The notes: generated by a model not told the origin, from the sequence alone. A DNA stretch of 64,000 nt from Micromonospora sp. WMMA1947 (GCF_027497355.1 NZ_CP114909.1:2852001-2916000); one strand, 5' to 3'. Positions 34,951 to 43,559 are shown, numbered from the stretch's first letter. Numbers and translations: made by a program.

Positions 34951-36275
34951 CTGCTACCACTGTCCGGCCGCTGCCGGCGCTGCGTCCCAACCGCCGCCTC
35001 AAGGTGCCCAAGCAGGCCGAGCGCACGCTCGCCAACGGACTCACCGTGATCGCGGTACGCCGCTCCTCCGTGCCGCTCGTCGAGCTGCGACTGTGGATGC
35101 CGTTCGGGCGTACCCACCTGGCCCGCGGCGCGATGCTGGCGCAGACCATGCTCTCCGGCACCGAGGCGCACAGCGCCACCGAGCTGGCGGCCGAGCTGCA
35201 GAAGGTCGGCGGCGGGCTGACCGCCGGCCTCGACCCGGATCGGCTGATGCTCTCCGGCGCGGGCCTGGTCACCGGGCTGGACCGGATGCTGGAGCTGCTC
35301 GCCGAGGTGCTCACCGGCGCCACCTACCCCGCCGACTGGGTGGAGACCGAACGGGACCGGCTGGTCGACCGCATCCAGGTCGCGCAGAGTCAGCCGTCGC
35401 ACCTGGCCCGCACCGCGCTGCTCAAGCGGGTGTACGGCCGGCACCCGTACGCGGTGCAGACGCCCGACCCGGACCAGGTCCGGGCGGTCCGCCCGGCCGC
35501 GTTGCGCCGGCTGCACGCCGAGCGGGTACACCCGGCCGGCGCGGTGCTGGTGCTCGTCGGTGACGTGGCGCCGGAGCGGGCGCTGGACGCGGCCGAGAAG
35601 GCGCTCGCCGGGTGGCGCGGTGACGGCCACGTCGCCGAGTTGCCGCCCGCGCCGCCGCTGGAGCCCGGGCCGCTGCTGCTCGTCGACCGGCCGGGCTCGG
35701 TGCAGTCGTCGCTGCGTCTCGCGCTGCCGGCGGTGCCGCGTACCCACCCGGACCACGCCGCGTTGCAGCTCGCCAACCTGATCTTCGGCGGCTACTTCTC
35801 GTCCCGCTGGGTGGAGAACATCCGCGAGGACAAGGGCTACACGTACGGGCCGCACTCGCTCGTGGAGCACTCGGTGGCCGGTTCGCTGCTCGTCGCCGGC
35901 GCCGAGGTGGCCACCGAGGTGACAGCGGCGGCGCTGGTGGAGACGACCTACGAGCTGGGCCGCCTGGCCACGGTGCCGCCGAAGGCCGACGAACTGGAGC
36001 AGGCCCGCCAGTACGCGCTCGGCACGCTCCAGCTCGGCATGTCCACCCAGGCCGGTCTCGCGTCGCTGACCAGCGCGTACGCCGGCAACGGGCTGCGGCT
36101 TGACTTCCTCGCCGAGCACGCCGCCCGGCTGGCCGCCGCGACCGTGGACGACGTGACCGAGGTGGCCGCCCGCTACCTGGCCCCGGCCCGCGCGGTCACC
36201 GTCGTGCTCGGCGACGCCGAGCGGGTGGCCGACTCGCTGGCCACGCTGACACCGGTGCGTACGGAATCGGCATGA
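34947..36275 (+). CDS. M16 family protein, non-catalytic partner
   Basis: The 442-residue sequence is M16-like (LANGLTVIAVRRSSVPLVEL at the start, SRWVENIREDKGYTYGPHSL late) but has no HxxEH. At that place it reads GRTHLARGAMLAQTMLSG. It retains the R/Y pair (REDKGYTYG) used for substrate binding in the beta-type chain. It therefore probably pairs with the preceding gene product as in other bacterial M16B heterodimers. nudC starts within its last codons. Confidence 0.87.
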   Translation: MTATTVRPLPALRPNRRLKVPKQAERTLANGLTVIAVRRSSVPLVELRLWMPFGRTHLARGAMLAQTMLSGTEAHSATELAAELQKVGGGLTAGLDPDRLMLSGAGLVTGLDRMLELLAEVLTGATYPADWVETERDRLVDRIQVAQSQPSHLARTALLKRVYGRHPYAVQTPDPDQVRAVRPAALRRLHAERVHPAGAVLVLVGDVAPERALDAAEKALAGWRGDGHVAELPPAPPLEPGPLLLVDRPGSVQSSLRLALPAVPRTHPDHAALQLANLIFGGYFSSRWVENIREDKGYTYGPHSLVEHSVAGSLLVAGAEVATEVTAAALVETTYELGRLATVPPKADELEQARQYALGTLQLGMSTQAGLASLTSAYAGNGLRLDFLAEHAARLAAATVDDVTEVAARYLAPARAVTVVLGDAERVADSLATLTPVRTESA

Positions 36276-37219
36276 GCGGCGAGTCCGCCCCGCCGCTGGC
36301 CCGGTCGACGCTCGACCGGGCCGCGCACCGGCGTACCGATCCGGGCTGGTTGACCGAGGCGTGGGAGCGGGCGCGGGTGCTGGTGCTCGACTCCGCGGCC
36401 GAGGGGCGGGCGCTGGTCCGGGGCTCGGCGGCCCCGCCGGAGCTGGTCCTGGTCGGTCCCGGTGAGCTGGCCGAGGTGCCCCGGTCGGTGCCGATGTTCC
36501 TCGGCGTCGAGCCGGACGGCGTACCCGTCTTCGCGGTGGACGGGCCGCTGCCGGCGCTGCCGGACACCCGCCCGGCCCACCTGCGCGAGGTCGGCCACCT
36601 GATGACCGACCGGGACGCGGGCCTGTTCACCACCGCGCTGGCGCTGCTCAACTGGCACCTGCGGCACGGCTACTCGTCGACGACGGGCAAGCCGACGAGC
36701 GCCGACGAGGCCGGCTGGTCGCGGATCGACCCGGACGGCGGCCGGGTCTGGCCGCGTACCGATCCGGCCATGATCGTGCTGGTGCACGACGGGGTGGACG
36801 GGCCGGACGGCCGCTGCCTGCTCGGTAACAACGCGGCCTGGCCGCGCACGCCGGGCCTGCGCCGCTACTCCTGCCTGGCCGGATACGTCGAGCCCGGCGA
36901 GTCGGCCGAGGCCGCCGTGCTGCGCGAGGTCCGCGAGGAGGTCGGCGTCCCGGTCGAGGAGATCGCGTACGTGGGCAGCCAGTCCTGGCCGTTCCCCGGC
37001 TCGCTGATGCTCGGCTTCCTGGCCCGCGCCGACGCGGACGCGCCGATCCGGGTCGACCTGGCCGAGATCGCGCACGCGCGCTGGTTCACCCGCCGGGAGA
37101 TCGGGGCGGCGCTCGCGGACGAGCCGGTGCCGGTGGGCGGGGGAGACCGGCTGATCCTGCCGCCGCCGTCGTCGATCGCGTTGTTCCTGGTGCACCGCTG
37201 GCTCGACGGTCACTGCTGA
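36272..37219 (+). CDS. nudC: NAD+ diphosphatase / NAD-cap decapping Nudix enzyme
   Basis: This 315-residue Nudix hydrolase splits NADH to NMNH and AMP and can remove NAD caps from RNA. The Nudix box is GYVEPGESAEAAVLREVREE, followed by the NudC signature SQSWPFPGS (E. coli has SQPWPFP). The four-Cys zinc ribbon of E. coli NudC is absent: the region before the Nudix domain (SSTTGKPTSADEAGWSRIDP) has no CxxC pair. Overlap of 4 bp with the M16 gene suggests co-transcription. From memory nudC neighbours adnAB and uvrD2 in mycobacteria too. Confidence 0.9.
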   Translation: MSGESAPPLARSTLDRAAHRRTDPGWLTEAWERARVLVLDSAAEGRALVRGSAAPPELVLVGPGELAEVPRSVPMFLGVEPDGVPVFAVDGPLPALPDTRPAHLREVGHLMTDRDAGLFTTALALLNWHLRHGYSSTTGKPTSADEAGWSRIDPDGGRVWPRTDPAMIVLVHDGVDGPDGRCLLGNNAAWPRTPGLRRYSCLAGYVEPGESAEAAVLREVREEVGVPVEEIAYVGSQSWPFPGSLMLGFLARADADAPIRVDLAEIAHARWFTRREIGAALADEPVPVGGGDRLILPPPSSIALFLVHRWLDGHC

Positions 37220-37376
37220 CCAGCTGACCGGCCGCCGCCCACGGGCGGACGCGGCCCCGACCCGGACCGTCGTTGCCGCGACGATCGCGGGCCGGGAACA
37301 CGTGCCGTCGCGGCCGGGTGAGGCGGGAAAGCGGCGGGGGAGGCCGGTCCCGGCCACGACGGACGTCAGCGTCCGG

Positions 37377-37646
37377 TCATCCACCGTCCCAGCGGTACGG
37401 GTGCCCGGGGGCGGCTTCCTCGATCGGCAGCACCTTGACCCGGTGCCGGCCCGCGCGTACCGCACCGACGGCGGACAGTGCGCGGGCGAGAAGGAGTGCG
37501 GCGTCCCGGTCCTCGGCGTGGACGACCTGGCGGCGGGGCTCCGGCGTGCTCGTCTCGTCACGCAGCCGGCCCCCGCCCGCCCAGGCGGCGGCGATGTCGG
37601 CGTCGGCGACGGAACGGATCTCGGTGCGGACGATCAGGAACCGCAT
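37377..37646 (-). CDS. Hypothetical protein, 89 residues
   Basis: I start this frame at ATG 37646 (MRFLIVRTEIRSVADADIAA), which has GGGGGA about 6 nt upstream. An earlier in-frame start at 37694 lacks this. The sequence alternates a beta-like start with helices (DRDAALLLARALSAVGAV) and ends EEAAPGHPYRWDGG, which hints at a small alpha/beta fold. No family is recognised. It lies between nudC and the DUF397/XRE pair and seems monocistronic. Confidence 0.6.
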   Translation of the reverse strand: MRFLIVRTEIRSVADADIAAAWAGGGRLRDETSTPEPRRQVVHAEDRDAALLLARALSAVGAVRAGRHRVKVLPIEEAAPGHPYRWDGG

Positions 37647-37801
37647 GGTGTCCCCCGGACAATCGGCGGTTACACGCTGGAACTTCCACGTCACTCCCGC
37701 GTCATGTTACGCCGATGTTTACGCCCGGCAAGGGGAACGCGCCAGCTCGACCGATCGGGGGATCCCAGGTCAGCACCGTTGTCGGGGATGGACATGCGCG
37801 A

Positions 37802-37829
37802 GGGGCCGCCGGCTCGCGCCGACGGCCCC
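37802..37829 (-). terminator. Terminator after the DUF397 gene
   Basis: GGGGCCG (37802-37808) pairs with CGGCCCC (37823-37829), and a nested GGC/GCC hairpin lies in the loop. It is just past the DUF397 stop codon. Confidence 0.55.
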
Positions 37830-37843
37830 CGTGATTCGCCGGA

Positions 37844-38083
37844 TCAGTCCAGATCGAACTGGCCGCTCTTCGTGCCGGCGAGGAAGCCGAGCCAGCCGGC
37901 CCGGTCGAACAGCAGGACCGGGCCGCTCGGGTCCTTGCTGTCCCGCAGCGCCACGGTGGCCGGCCCGGAGCCGAGCGGCGCGACCTCCACGCAGTTGGAG
38001 GTCTGGCTGCGGGTGCTCTTGCGCCAGGCGGCGCCGGCGAGCCGTCCCGAGAGTGTGGTCGTGCTGGTGCGGATCTCGTTCAT
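37844..38083 (-). CDS. DUF397 domain protein
   Basis: This 79-residue protein has the DUF397 pattern: WRKSTRSQTSNCVEVAPL, VALRDSKDPSGPVLLF, then WLGFLAGTKSGQF. AGGAG about 8-9 nt upstream supports the ATG at 38083. DUF397 proteins are small and usually encoded next to an XRE/DUF5753 regulator, as here. Such Scr1/Scr2-type pairs influence development and secondary metabolism in Streptomyces and may act like antitoxin/regulator pairs. The function here is inference. Confidence 0.88.
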   Translation of the reverse strand: MNEIRTSTTTLSGRLAGAAWRKSTRSQTSNCVEVAPLGSGPATVALRDSKDPSGPVLLFDRAGWLGFLAGTKSGQFDLD

Positions 38084-38154
38084 GGTGCTTGCTCCTGGTG
38101 AGGTGCTCCGATGGGACCGAGCGACGCCGGAGCGCGGGCGGTGTCCGTGCCGGA

Positions 38155-39135
38155 TCACCGTTCCGTGGTGAGGCGCCCCGAGTCCCGGCGACGCTGGGCC
38201 GGCGCCGTTGCCGGCCCGTACGCCACCGTGGACTCGACTGCCGTGCCGGTCAGCCGTCCCGTCGCCTCGATCAACCAGGAGAGGGTGTCCGATGCGGAGA
38301 GTGCCGACGAGCATAGCCACTCGAACACCACTTTATAGCGATTTAGGGTGTTTATCTCGGTCGACATGACGTCGGTGAACCCACCTTCGATGGCGAGTGT
38401 CTCCGGATCGAGGGGATCGGCGAACCGATAGACCGAGAACGCGGTCGGCGGAAGGTACCAGTCACCGACCCGGGTGTCCCGCAGCAGCAGACGCAGCGTC
38501 ACGTTCGGCAGCAGCGCCATCTCGCACAGGTGGACGAGCTGCTCGTGCAACACCTCCGGCGGCCCGGCCCGGCGGCCGAGCGCCGCCTCCTCCAGCACCG
38601 CCGTGTAGCGGGGCACGTCCGGGGAGCGGGTCAGCAGAGACTGCCGGGCCTGCCGCGCGCGTACCTCGGTCTCCGGATCCTCGCCGTCCGGGTCGCCGGC
38701 CTCGGCCGCGACCTGCGCGGCGGACATGATCCGGTGCCGTGCGTACCCCGGCGTCTGCAACAGCCCCGGCACCAGCACCGGGTTGTACTCGGAGATCTCC
38801 GCGCAGCCCGCCTCCAGCTCGGCGAAGGCGCGCTGCTGCTGGGTCATCACGGGGAAGTTGCGCAGCCAGCCGCGCATGTCGCCGGCCTCGTGGGTGATCC
38901 CGGTCAGCTCCGCGCGCTGCTCCTCGTCGGCGCCGTAGAGCGTCAGCAACACGTCCACGTCGTCCGGGTCGGGACGGCTGCGGCCGTTCTCCAGGCGGGA
39001 CAACTTGGATGCGGAGGCCCAGCCGATCCGCTCGATGACCTGGTCACCGGTCAGACCGGCCTGTTCGCGGAGCCGACGCAGCTCGGTGCCGAGTCGACGA
39101 CGGCGCAGAATCGGGCCTGGTACGGCAGGAGGCAC
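38155..39135 (-). CDS. XRE regulator with DUF5753 sensor domain
   Basis: The 326-residue protein has an N-terminal Cro/CI-type helix-turn-helix (RRLREQAGLTGDQVIERIGW then SASKLSRLENGRSRPDPDDV) and a DUF5753 domain (EISEYNPVLVPGLLQTPGYA, PPEVLHEQLVHLCEMALLPN). The GTG start has AGAGGA upstream. It precedes the DUF397 gene by 71 bp on the same strand and probably controls it together with its own promoter. The inducing signal is unknown. Confidence 0.9.
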   Translation of the reverse strand: MPPAVPGPILRRRRLGTELRRLREQAGLTGDQVIERIGWASASKLSRLENGRSRPDPDDVDVLLTLYGADEEQRAELTGITHEAGDMRGWLRNFPVMTQQQRAFAELEAGCAEISEYNPVLVPGLLQTPGYARHRIMSAAQVAAEAGDPDGEDPETEVRARQARQSLLTRSPDVPRYTAVLEEAALGRRAGPPEVLHEQLVHLCEMALLPNVTLRLLLRDTRVGDWYLPPTAFSVYRFADPLDPETLAIEGGFTDVMSTEINTLNRYKVVFEWLCSSALSASDTLSWLIEATGRLTGTAVESTVAYGPATAPAQRRRDSGRLTTER

Positions 39136-39339
39136 GGCGTCCTCTTTCCCGTCGACCGCCGCTTGACGCGACGGTAACTGTATGAAATTCGCCCCCCACG
39201 GTCAGTATGGACGGCGCGACCGGCGTCGGAGGTTCCGGTACGGGCGTGTCACGAGACAAAAAGAGGACCGTGGAGGGTGACTTTCGCCAGCGCCCGCCCC
39301 CGACGCGCCCTGGTGGCGCACCCCCGCCGGAGGGAACCG

Positions 39340-40593
39340 ATGCGCACCGTCCTGCGCCGCCCCGACTTCCGTCTCCTGTTCGCCGCGCTCGTCGCGAGCA
39401 TGGCGGCGGAGTCGGTCCTGCTGCTCGCCCTGGCCGTCTGGGTCAAGGATCTGACCGGTTCGGACAGCATGGCCGGGGCGACGATCTTCGCGGTCATCGC
39501 GCCGATGGTGCTCGCCCCACTCGTCGGCTGGGTGGTCGACCGCTACCGCAGGCGACCCTTCTTCATCGCCGCCAACCTGGTCGCGGCGGTGCTGCTCGGC
39601 CCGCTGCTCACCGTCCGGGACCGGTCCGACGTCTGGGTGATCTACGTGGTCGCCGCGTTCTATGGGCTGTCGTACATCACCCTCACCGCCGTACTCAACG
39701 GACTGATCCGGCATCTGGTTCCGGCCGAGCTGCTGGCCGACGCGAACGGGCTGCTCCAGACCGTCCGGCAGGGCCTGCGGCTGATCGGGCCGCTGGCCGG
39801 GGCGGGCGTCTACGCCGCCGTGGGCGGCTGGCTGCTGGTGCTGCTGGCCATGACCGGTTTCCTGACCGCGGCGGCGGTGGTCGTGCGACTGCGCGTGGAG
39901 GAGCGCACACCGTCGCGCCCGGGTCGTCGCGGGCCGTCCGAACTGGGCGCGGGGCTGCGCCACCTGACCAGGGAGCCGGCGCTGCGCCGGGCGCTGCTCG
40001 GGTACGGACTCGGTTCGCTGGTGATGGGCTTCACCGAATCGCTGATCTTCGCGTACGTCGATCTGGGCCTGCACCGCGACGCCGCGTTCGTCGGCGTGCT
40101 GGTCATGGTGCAGGGCGTCGGCGGGCTGGTCGGCGGCCTGTTGTCGGCCGCCGTGGTCCGCCGGTTCGGCGAGGTCGGCGCGCTCGCCGCGGGCGTGACG
40201 TTCTTCGGACCGGCCGCGCTGGCGCTGGCGTACCCCCGGTTGTGGCTCGGGGTGATGGCGCTGCTGCTGGCCGGCTTGTCGCTGCCGCTGACCATGGTGG
40301 GGTTGAACACGCTGATCCAGCGGCGGACGCCGCCGCGGCTGCTGGGCCGGGTCACCGCCGCGTCCGAGGCGCTGGTCAGCGGGCCGCAGGCGCTCTCCAT
40401 CGGCACCGGCGCGCTGCTCGTCGGCGTGTTCGACTACCGGCTGCTGTTCGCCCTGGTGGGGGCCGTCACCACGGCGGCCGGCCTCTACCTGTGGCGGGGC
40501 CGCGGGCTGACCACGCCGGTCGCGGCGCCGGTCCGGATCCCGGCGCCCCGGAAACCGGCCGACGACGGGGTGTTCAGCCGCGGCGGGTCCTGA
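39340..40593 (+). CDS. MFS transporter
   Basis: This 417-residue major facilitator has about 11-12 membrane spans and the conserved loop GWVVDRYRRRPFFIAANLV between helices 2 and 3. The N-terminal repeat is most like the EntS/MefA-type exporter group (MFS_3). The ATG at 39340 has GGAGGG 6 nt upstream; an in-frame start at 39277 lacks a good site. The substrate is unknown; drug or siderophore export is possible. It converges with the mycoredoxin gene across a strong hairpin. Confidence 0.87.
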   Translation: MRTVLRRPDFRLLFAALVASMAAESVLLLALAVWVKDLTGSDSMAGATIFAVIAPMVLAPLVGWVVDRYRRRPFFIAANLVAAVLLGPLLTVRDRSDVWVIYVVAAFYGLSYITLTAVLNGLIRHLVPAELLADANGLLQTVRQGLRLIGPLAGAGVYAAVGGWLLVLLAMTGFLTAAAVVVRLRVEERTPSRPGRRGPSELGAGLRHLTREPALRRALLGYGLGSLVMGFTESLIFAYVDLGLHRDAAFVGVLVMVQGVGGLVGGLLSAAVVRRFGEVGALAAGVTFFGPAALALAYPRLWLGVMALLLAGLSLPLTMVGLNTLIQRRTPPRLLGRVTAASEALVSGPQALSIGTGALLVGVFDYRLLFALVGAVTTAAGLYLWRGRGLTTPVAAPVRIPAPRKPADDGVFSRGGS

Positions 40594-40599
40594 ACGACG

Positions 40600-40636
40600 A
40601 CGAGCGGCCGCACCCGGATCGGGGACGGCCGCTCGT
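40600..40636. terminator. Bidirectional terminator
   Basis: An 11-bp perfect stem (ACGAGCGGCCG at 40600-40610, complement at 40626-40636) lies between the convergent MFS and mycoredoxin genes. Confidence 0.7.
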
Positions 40637-40650
40637 GGCGTCGCGGGAGA

Positions 40651-40893
40651 TCAGCCGGGCAGCGCCGCGAGGTGCTGCTTGACCTGGGTGATCGAGGGGT
40701 TGGTCAGGGCGCTGCCGTCGGCGAAGCGCAGCGTCGGGACGGTCTGGTTGCCGCCGTTGACGCTCATCACGAAGTCCGCGGCCGTCGGGTCCTGCTCGAT
40801 GTCGACCACCTCGTACGCGATGCCTTCCCGGTCGAGCTGCGACTTCAGCCGGTGGCAGTAGCCGCACCACGGGGTGGAATACATCGTCAGCAT
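40651..40893 (-). CDS. mrx1: Mycoredoxin
   Basis: This 80-residue glutaredoxin-fold protein has the WCGYC active site at its N-terminus (MLTMYSTPWCGYCHRLKSQL), the cis-Pro in NQTVPTLRFADG, and a final helix. Mycoredoxin-1 reduces mycothiol mixed disulfides, so it is functionally tied to mshB in this window. The ATG at 40893 has GGAGGA 7 nt upstream. It is divergent from uvrD2, a pairing I recall from mycobacteria (Rv3198A/Rv3198c). Confidence 0.9.
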   Translation of the reverse strand: MLTMYSTPWCGYCHRLKSQLDREGIAYEVVDIEQDPTAADFVMSVNGGNQTVPTLRFADGSALTNPSITQVKQHLAALPG

Positions 40894-40984
40894 GGTCCGA
40901 TCCTCCAAGGGGTGACTCGCGCCCGGTCCGATCAGGCCAGGCTAACCGCTGCAACGTCACACGATGCTGGGATGATTCCCTGCT

Positions 40985-43108
40985 GTGGGCGTTCACTCAG
41001 CGGCGGAACGGGTGCTGGCCGGGCTGGATCCGGAGCAGCGGTCCGCGGTGACCGCCCCGGCCGGCCCGGTCTGCATCCTGGCCGGCGCCGGCACCGGCAA
41101 GACCCGGGCGGTGACCTCGCGGATCGCGTACCGGGCGTTGACCGGCGACATCGCCGGCCGGCATGTGCTGGCGGTCACGTTCACCGCCCGCGCCGCCGCC
41201 GAGATGCGCAGCCGGCTCGGCACGCTGGGGGTGCAGGGTGTGCAGGCGCGCACGTTCCACGCCGCGGCGCTGCGCCAGGTCCGCTACTTCGCGCCCCGGC
41301 TGCTGGCCGGGCGGGCCATGCCGGAGCTGCTGGACAGCAAGGTGCGGGTGGTCACGCTGGCCGCCGCCAAGGTCGGCCTGCGCGCCGACCGGGCCGCCGC
41401 GCGGGACTTGTCCGCCGAGATCGAGTGGGCCAAGTCGTCGCTGGTCGAGCCCGGGGAGTACGTGGTCGCCGCGGCCAAGGCGCTGCGCGAGACGCCGTAC
41501 GAGCCGGCCCGGGTGGCGGACGTGTTCGACGCGTACGAGCGGCTCAAGCGCGGCAACGGGGTGATCGACTTCGAGGACATGCTGCGCGCCGCCGTCTGGG
41601 GCATCGAGGAGCACCCGGACGTCGCCGAGCAGGTGCGCAACCAGTACCGGCACTTCGTGGTCGACGAGTACCAGGACGTCAACCCGCTCCAGCAGCGGCT
41701 GCTGGAGGCGTGGCTGGGCGGCCGGGACGACCTCACAGTGGTCGGCGACGCCAGCCAGACGATCTACTCGTTCACCGGTGCCACCTCGTCGTACCTGGTC
41801 GACTTCCCCCGGCTGCACCGCGGCGCGACAGTGGTCCGGCTGGTCCGCGACTACCGCTCCACCCCGCAGGTCGTCGGCCTGGCAAACGCGGTGATCTCGC
41901 AGGCCCGGGGCGCCGAGGCGCGGCTGCGGCTGGAGCTGCACGGCCAGCGCCGGCCCGGCCCGGAGCCGGACCTGCGGATCTTCACCGACGAGCCGGCCGA
42001 GGCGAACGCGGTCGCGGCGCGCTGCCGGGCACTCGTGGCGGGCGGCACGCCGGCCCGGGAGATCGCGGTGCTGTTCCGCACCAACGCGCAGTCCGAGGCG
42101 TACGAGAAGGCGCTCTCCGAGGCCGGGGTGCCGTACGTGCTCCAGGGCGCGGAGCGGTTCTTCGAACGGCCCGAGGTGCGCCAGGCGATGATCGCGCTGC
42201 GTGCCGCCACCCGGTCGGCCGACGCCGGGACCCCGCTGCAGGCCGCCGTGGTCGAGGCGCTCACCGCCGTCGGCTGGGCCCCCGACGCACCCCCGCCCGG
42301 CGGCGCCGCGCGCGAGCGGTGGGAGGCGCTCGCCGCGCTGGTCCAGCTCGCCGAGGAGTACGCGGCGCAGGCCGAGGAGGAGCCCGGCCTGACCGGGTTC
42401 ACCGAGGAACTCGCCCGGCGGGCCGCCCAGCAGCACGTGCCCACAGTCGAGGGCGTCACGCTCGCGTCGCTGCACTCGGCGAAAGGACTGGAGTGGGACG
42501 CCGTGTTCCTGGTCGGGCTGGCCGAGGGCACACTGCCGACCACGTACGCGAAGACCATGGAGCAGGTCGAGGAGGAACGGCGACTGCTCTACGTCGGGAT
42601 CACCCGGGCCCGGGAGTGGCTCTGGCTGTCGTACGCCACGGCACGCTCGCCGGGTGGCCGGGCCCGACGGCCGTCGCGGTTCCTGCCGCAGCTCGACCGG
42701 TCCGGCGGTGGTGAGCGGGCCGGCGGCACCGGCCCGGCGCGGCGGGCCGAGCGGCGGCGGCCGCAGGTGGTCTCCTGCCGGATCTGCGGCGCCACGCTGC
42801 TCGCCGGCGCGGACCGCAAACTGGGCCGCTGCCCGACCTGCCCGTCGGACATCGACGAGGAGCTGTACGAGCGGCTGCGCGAGTGGCGGCAGCGGATCGC
42901 GGGCGCGCAGAAGGTACCGGCGTACGTGGTCTTCACCGACGCCACGCTCACCGCACTGGCCGAACGGAAGCCCGGCCGCACCGAGGAACTGGTGGCGATC
43001 GCCGGGATCGGGCCCCGAAAAGTCGGTCTTTACGGAGATACGGTGCTCGCCCTGGTGGCCGGCGCCACCGTGGACGACGTCTGCCCACAGAAAACTTCTG
43101 AAAACTAG
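40985..43108 (+). CDS. uvrD2: ATP-dependent DNA helicase UvrD2
   Basis: This 707-residue superfamily 1A helicase has Walker A GAGTGKTR (about residue 34), DEYQDVNP (about 227), LHSAKGLEWDAVFLVGL and EERRLLYVGITRARE (about 529). The C-terminus carries the features specific to actinobacterial UvrD2: a tetracysteine module (CRICGATLLAGADRKLGRC then PTC; about residues 597-617) and an HRDC domain ending near residue 700. In mycobacteria UvrD2 is essential. The GTG at 40985 has no obvious ribosome site; a GATGAT box is 8 nt upstream. Confidence 0.92.
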   Translation: MGVHSAAERVLAGLDPEQRSAVTAPAGPVCILAGAGTGKTRAVTSRIAYRALTGDIAGRHVLAVTFTARAAAEMRSRLGTLGVQGVQARTFHAAALRQVRYFAPRLLAGRAMPELLDSKVRVVTLAAAKVGLRADRAAARDLSAEIEWAKSSLVEPGEYVVAAAKALRETPYEPARVADVFDAYERLKRGNGVIDFEDMLRAAVWGIEEHPDVAEQVRNQYRHFVVDEYQDVNPLQQRLLEAWLGGRDDLTVVGDASQTIYSFTGATSSYLVDFPRLHRGATVVRLVRDYRSTPQVVGLANAVISQARGAEARLRLELHGQRRPGPEPDLRIFTDEPAEANAVAARCRALVAGGTPAREIAVLFRTNAQSEAYEKALSEAGVPYVLQGAERFFERPEVRQAMIALRAATRSADAGTPLQAAVVEALTAVGWAPDAPPPGGAARERWEALAALVQLAEEYAAQAEEEPGLTGFTEELARRAAQQHVPTVEGVTLASLHSAKGLEWDAVFLVGLAEGTLPTTYAKTMEQVEEERRLLYVGITRAREWLWLSYATARSPGGRARRPSRFLPQLDRSGGGERAGGTGPARRAERRRPQVVSCRICGATLLAGADRKLGRCPTCPSDIDEELYERLREWRQRIAGAQKVPAYVVFTDATLTALAERKPGRTEELVAIAGIGPRKVGLYGDTVLALVAGATVDDVCPQKTSEN

Positions 43109-43119
43109 CCGTAAATCGT

Positions 43120-43149
43120 TTGCCCTCGCCCGAGGGCGAGGAATAGCCT
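43120..43149 (+). promoter_or_regulatory. whiB7 promoter with AT-rich upstream element
   Basis: TTGCCC (43120-43125) and TAGCCT (43144-43149) are separated by 18 bp. GTAAATCG lies just upstream of the -35, where the WhiB7 AT-hook is known to bind in its regulon. The spacer is almost filled by a perfect inverted repeat, CCTCGCCC-GA-GGGCGAGG (43124-43141). It may also serve as the uvrD2 terminator or as an operator. Confidence 0.65.
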
Positions 43150-43237
43150 CATGACACACCTCGCGAGCGGCGCCGTTCTGGCTGCTCAAGAGGGATGAGT
43201 CCACGGTCGGCACGAGGAGAGTAGGGAGGTGGCACCA

Positions 43238-43492
43238 GTGAAGATCTTCAACTACGAGCGTCTCGCGGCGATGCCGTCTGCCGTCGCTCCGCTGTCGGCC
43301 GTCCGGGTGGCCCTCGCTGCTCGACCGTCGGCTCCGCAGGTGCACCAGGTCCAGGTTCAGGCCGAGCTGAACCTGACCGTTGCGCCGATCGCCGGAGTCG
43401 AGGGGACCAGTGGCTTCGCGGGCAAGGGCATCGATGGCGCCAAGAAGCGCACGGATGTCCGCGGCGTTCCACCTCGAGGTAGACCAGTCTGA
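43238..43492 (+). CDS. whiB7 leader ORF (84 codons, attenuation control)
   Basis: GTG at 43238, with GGGAGG 8 nt upstream, opens an 84-codon frame (begins MKIFNYERLAAMPSAV, ends GVPPRGRPV). Its stop codon lies inside a hairpin (43487-43502), just before the terminator that precedes whiB7. The last 12 codons include the 5' strand of a predicted antiterminator. Upstream ORFs that sense translation stress are established for whiB7/wblC. A ribosome that reaches the stop masks the antiterminator and lets the terminator form; one stalled early lets the antiterminator form. The PP and RGRP residues near the end could slow ribosomes. The peptide itself may have no function. Confidence 0.75.
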   Translation: MKIFNYERLAAMPSAVAPLSAVRVALAARPSAPQVHQVQVQAELNLTVAPIAGVEGTSGFAGKGIDGAKKRTDVRGVPPRGRPV

Positions 43493-43526
43493 TCCATCAG
43501 ACACCGGCTCACCTCGAGGCCGCGGA
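43458..43526 (+). promoter_or_regulatory. Predicted antiterminator of whiB7
   Basis: TCCGCGGC (43458-43465) can pair with GCCGCGGA (43519-43526), and CTCGAGGT (43473-43480) with ACCTCGAG (43511-43518). This gives 16 bp with one 7-nt bulge. The enclosed loop has its own hairpin, GTCTGATCCATCAGAC (43487-43502). The 3' strand overlaps the 5' arm of the terminator at 43516-43526, so only one structure can exist at a time. Confidence 0.7.
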
Positions 43527-43559
43527 ACCCGCTACCGGGATCCGCGGCCTCAGTTTTTT
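43516..43559 (+). terminator. Intrinsic terminator in the whiB7 leader (attenuator)
   Basis: GAGGCCGCGGA (43516-43526) pairs with TCCGCGGCCTC (43541-43551). The stem continues after one A-A mismatch as CCCG/CGGG around a CTAC loop. Six T residues (43554-43559) follow after AG. It lies 63 nt upstream of whiB7 and after the leader ORF stop. Confidence 0.85.

Noticed and set aside
37844..39135. XRE/DUF397 pair as a toxin-antitoxin or defence system
   Set aside because: The family pair is a developmental/regulatory type; no toxin domain is visible and there are no other defence genes near.
39277..39339. Longer N-terminus for the MFS transporter
   Set aside because: The extension is polar and basic, lacks a ribosome site, and the ATG at 39340 has GGAGGG at good spacing next to the first membrane span.
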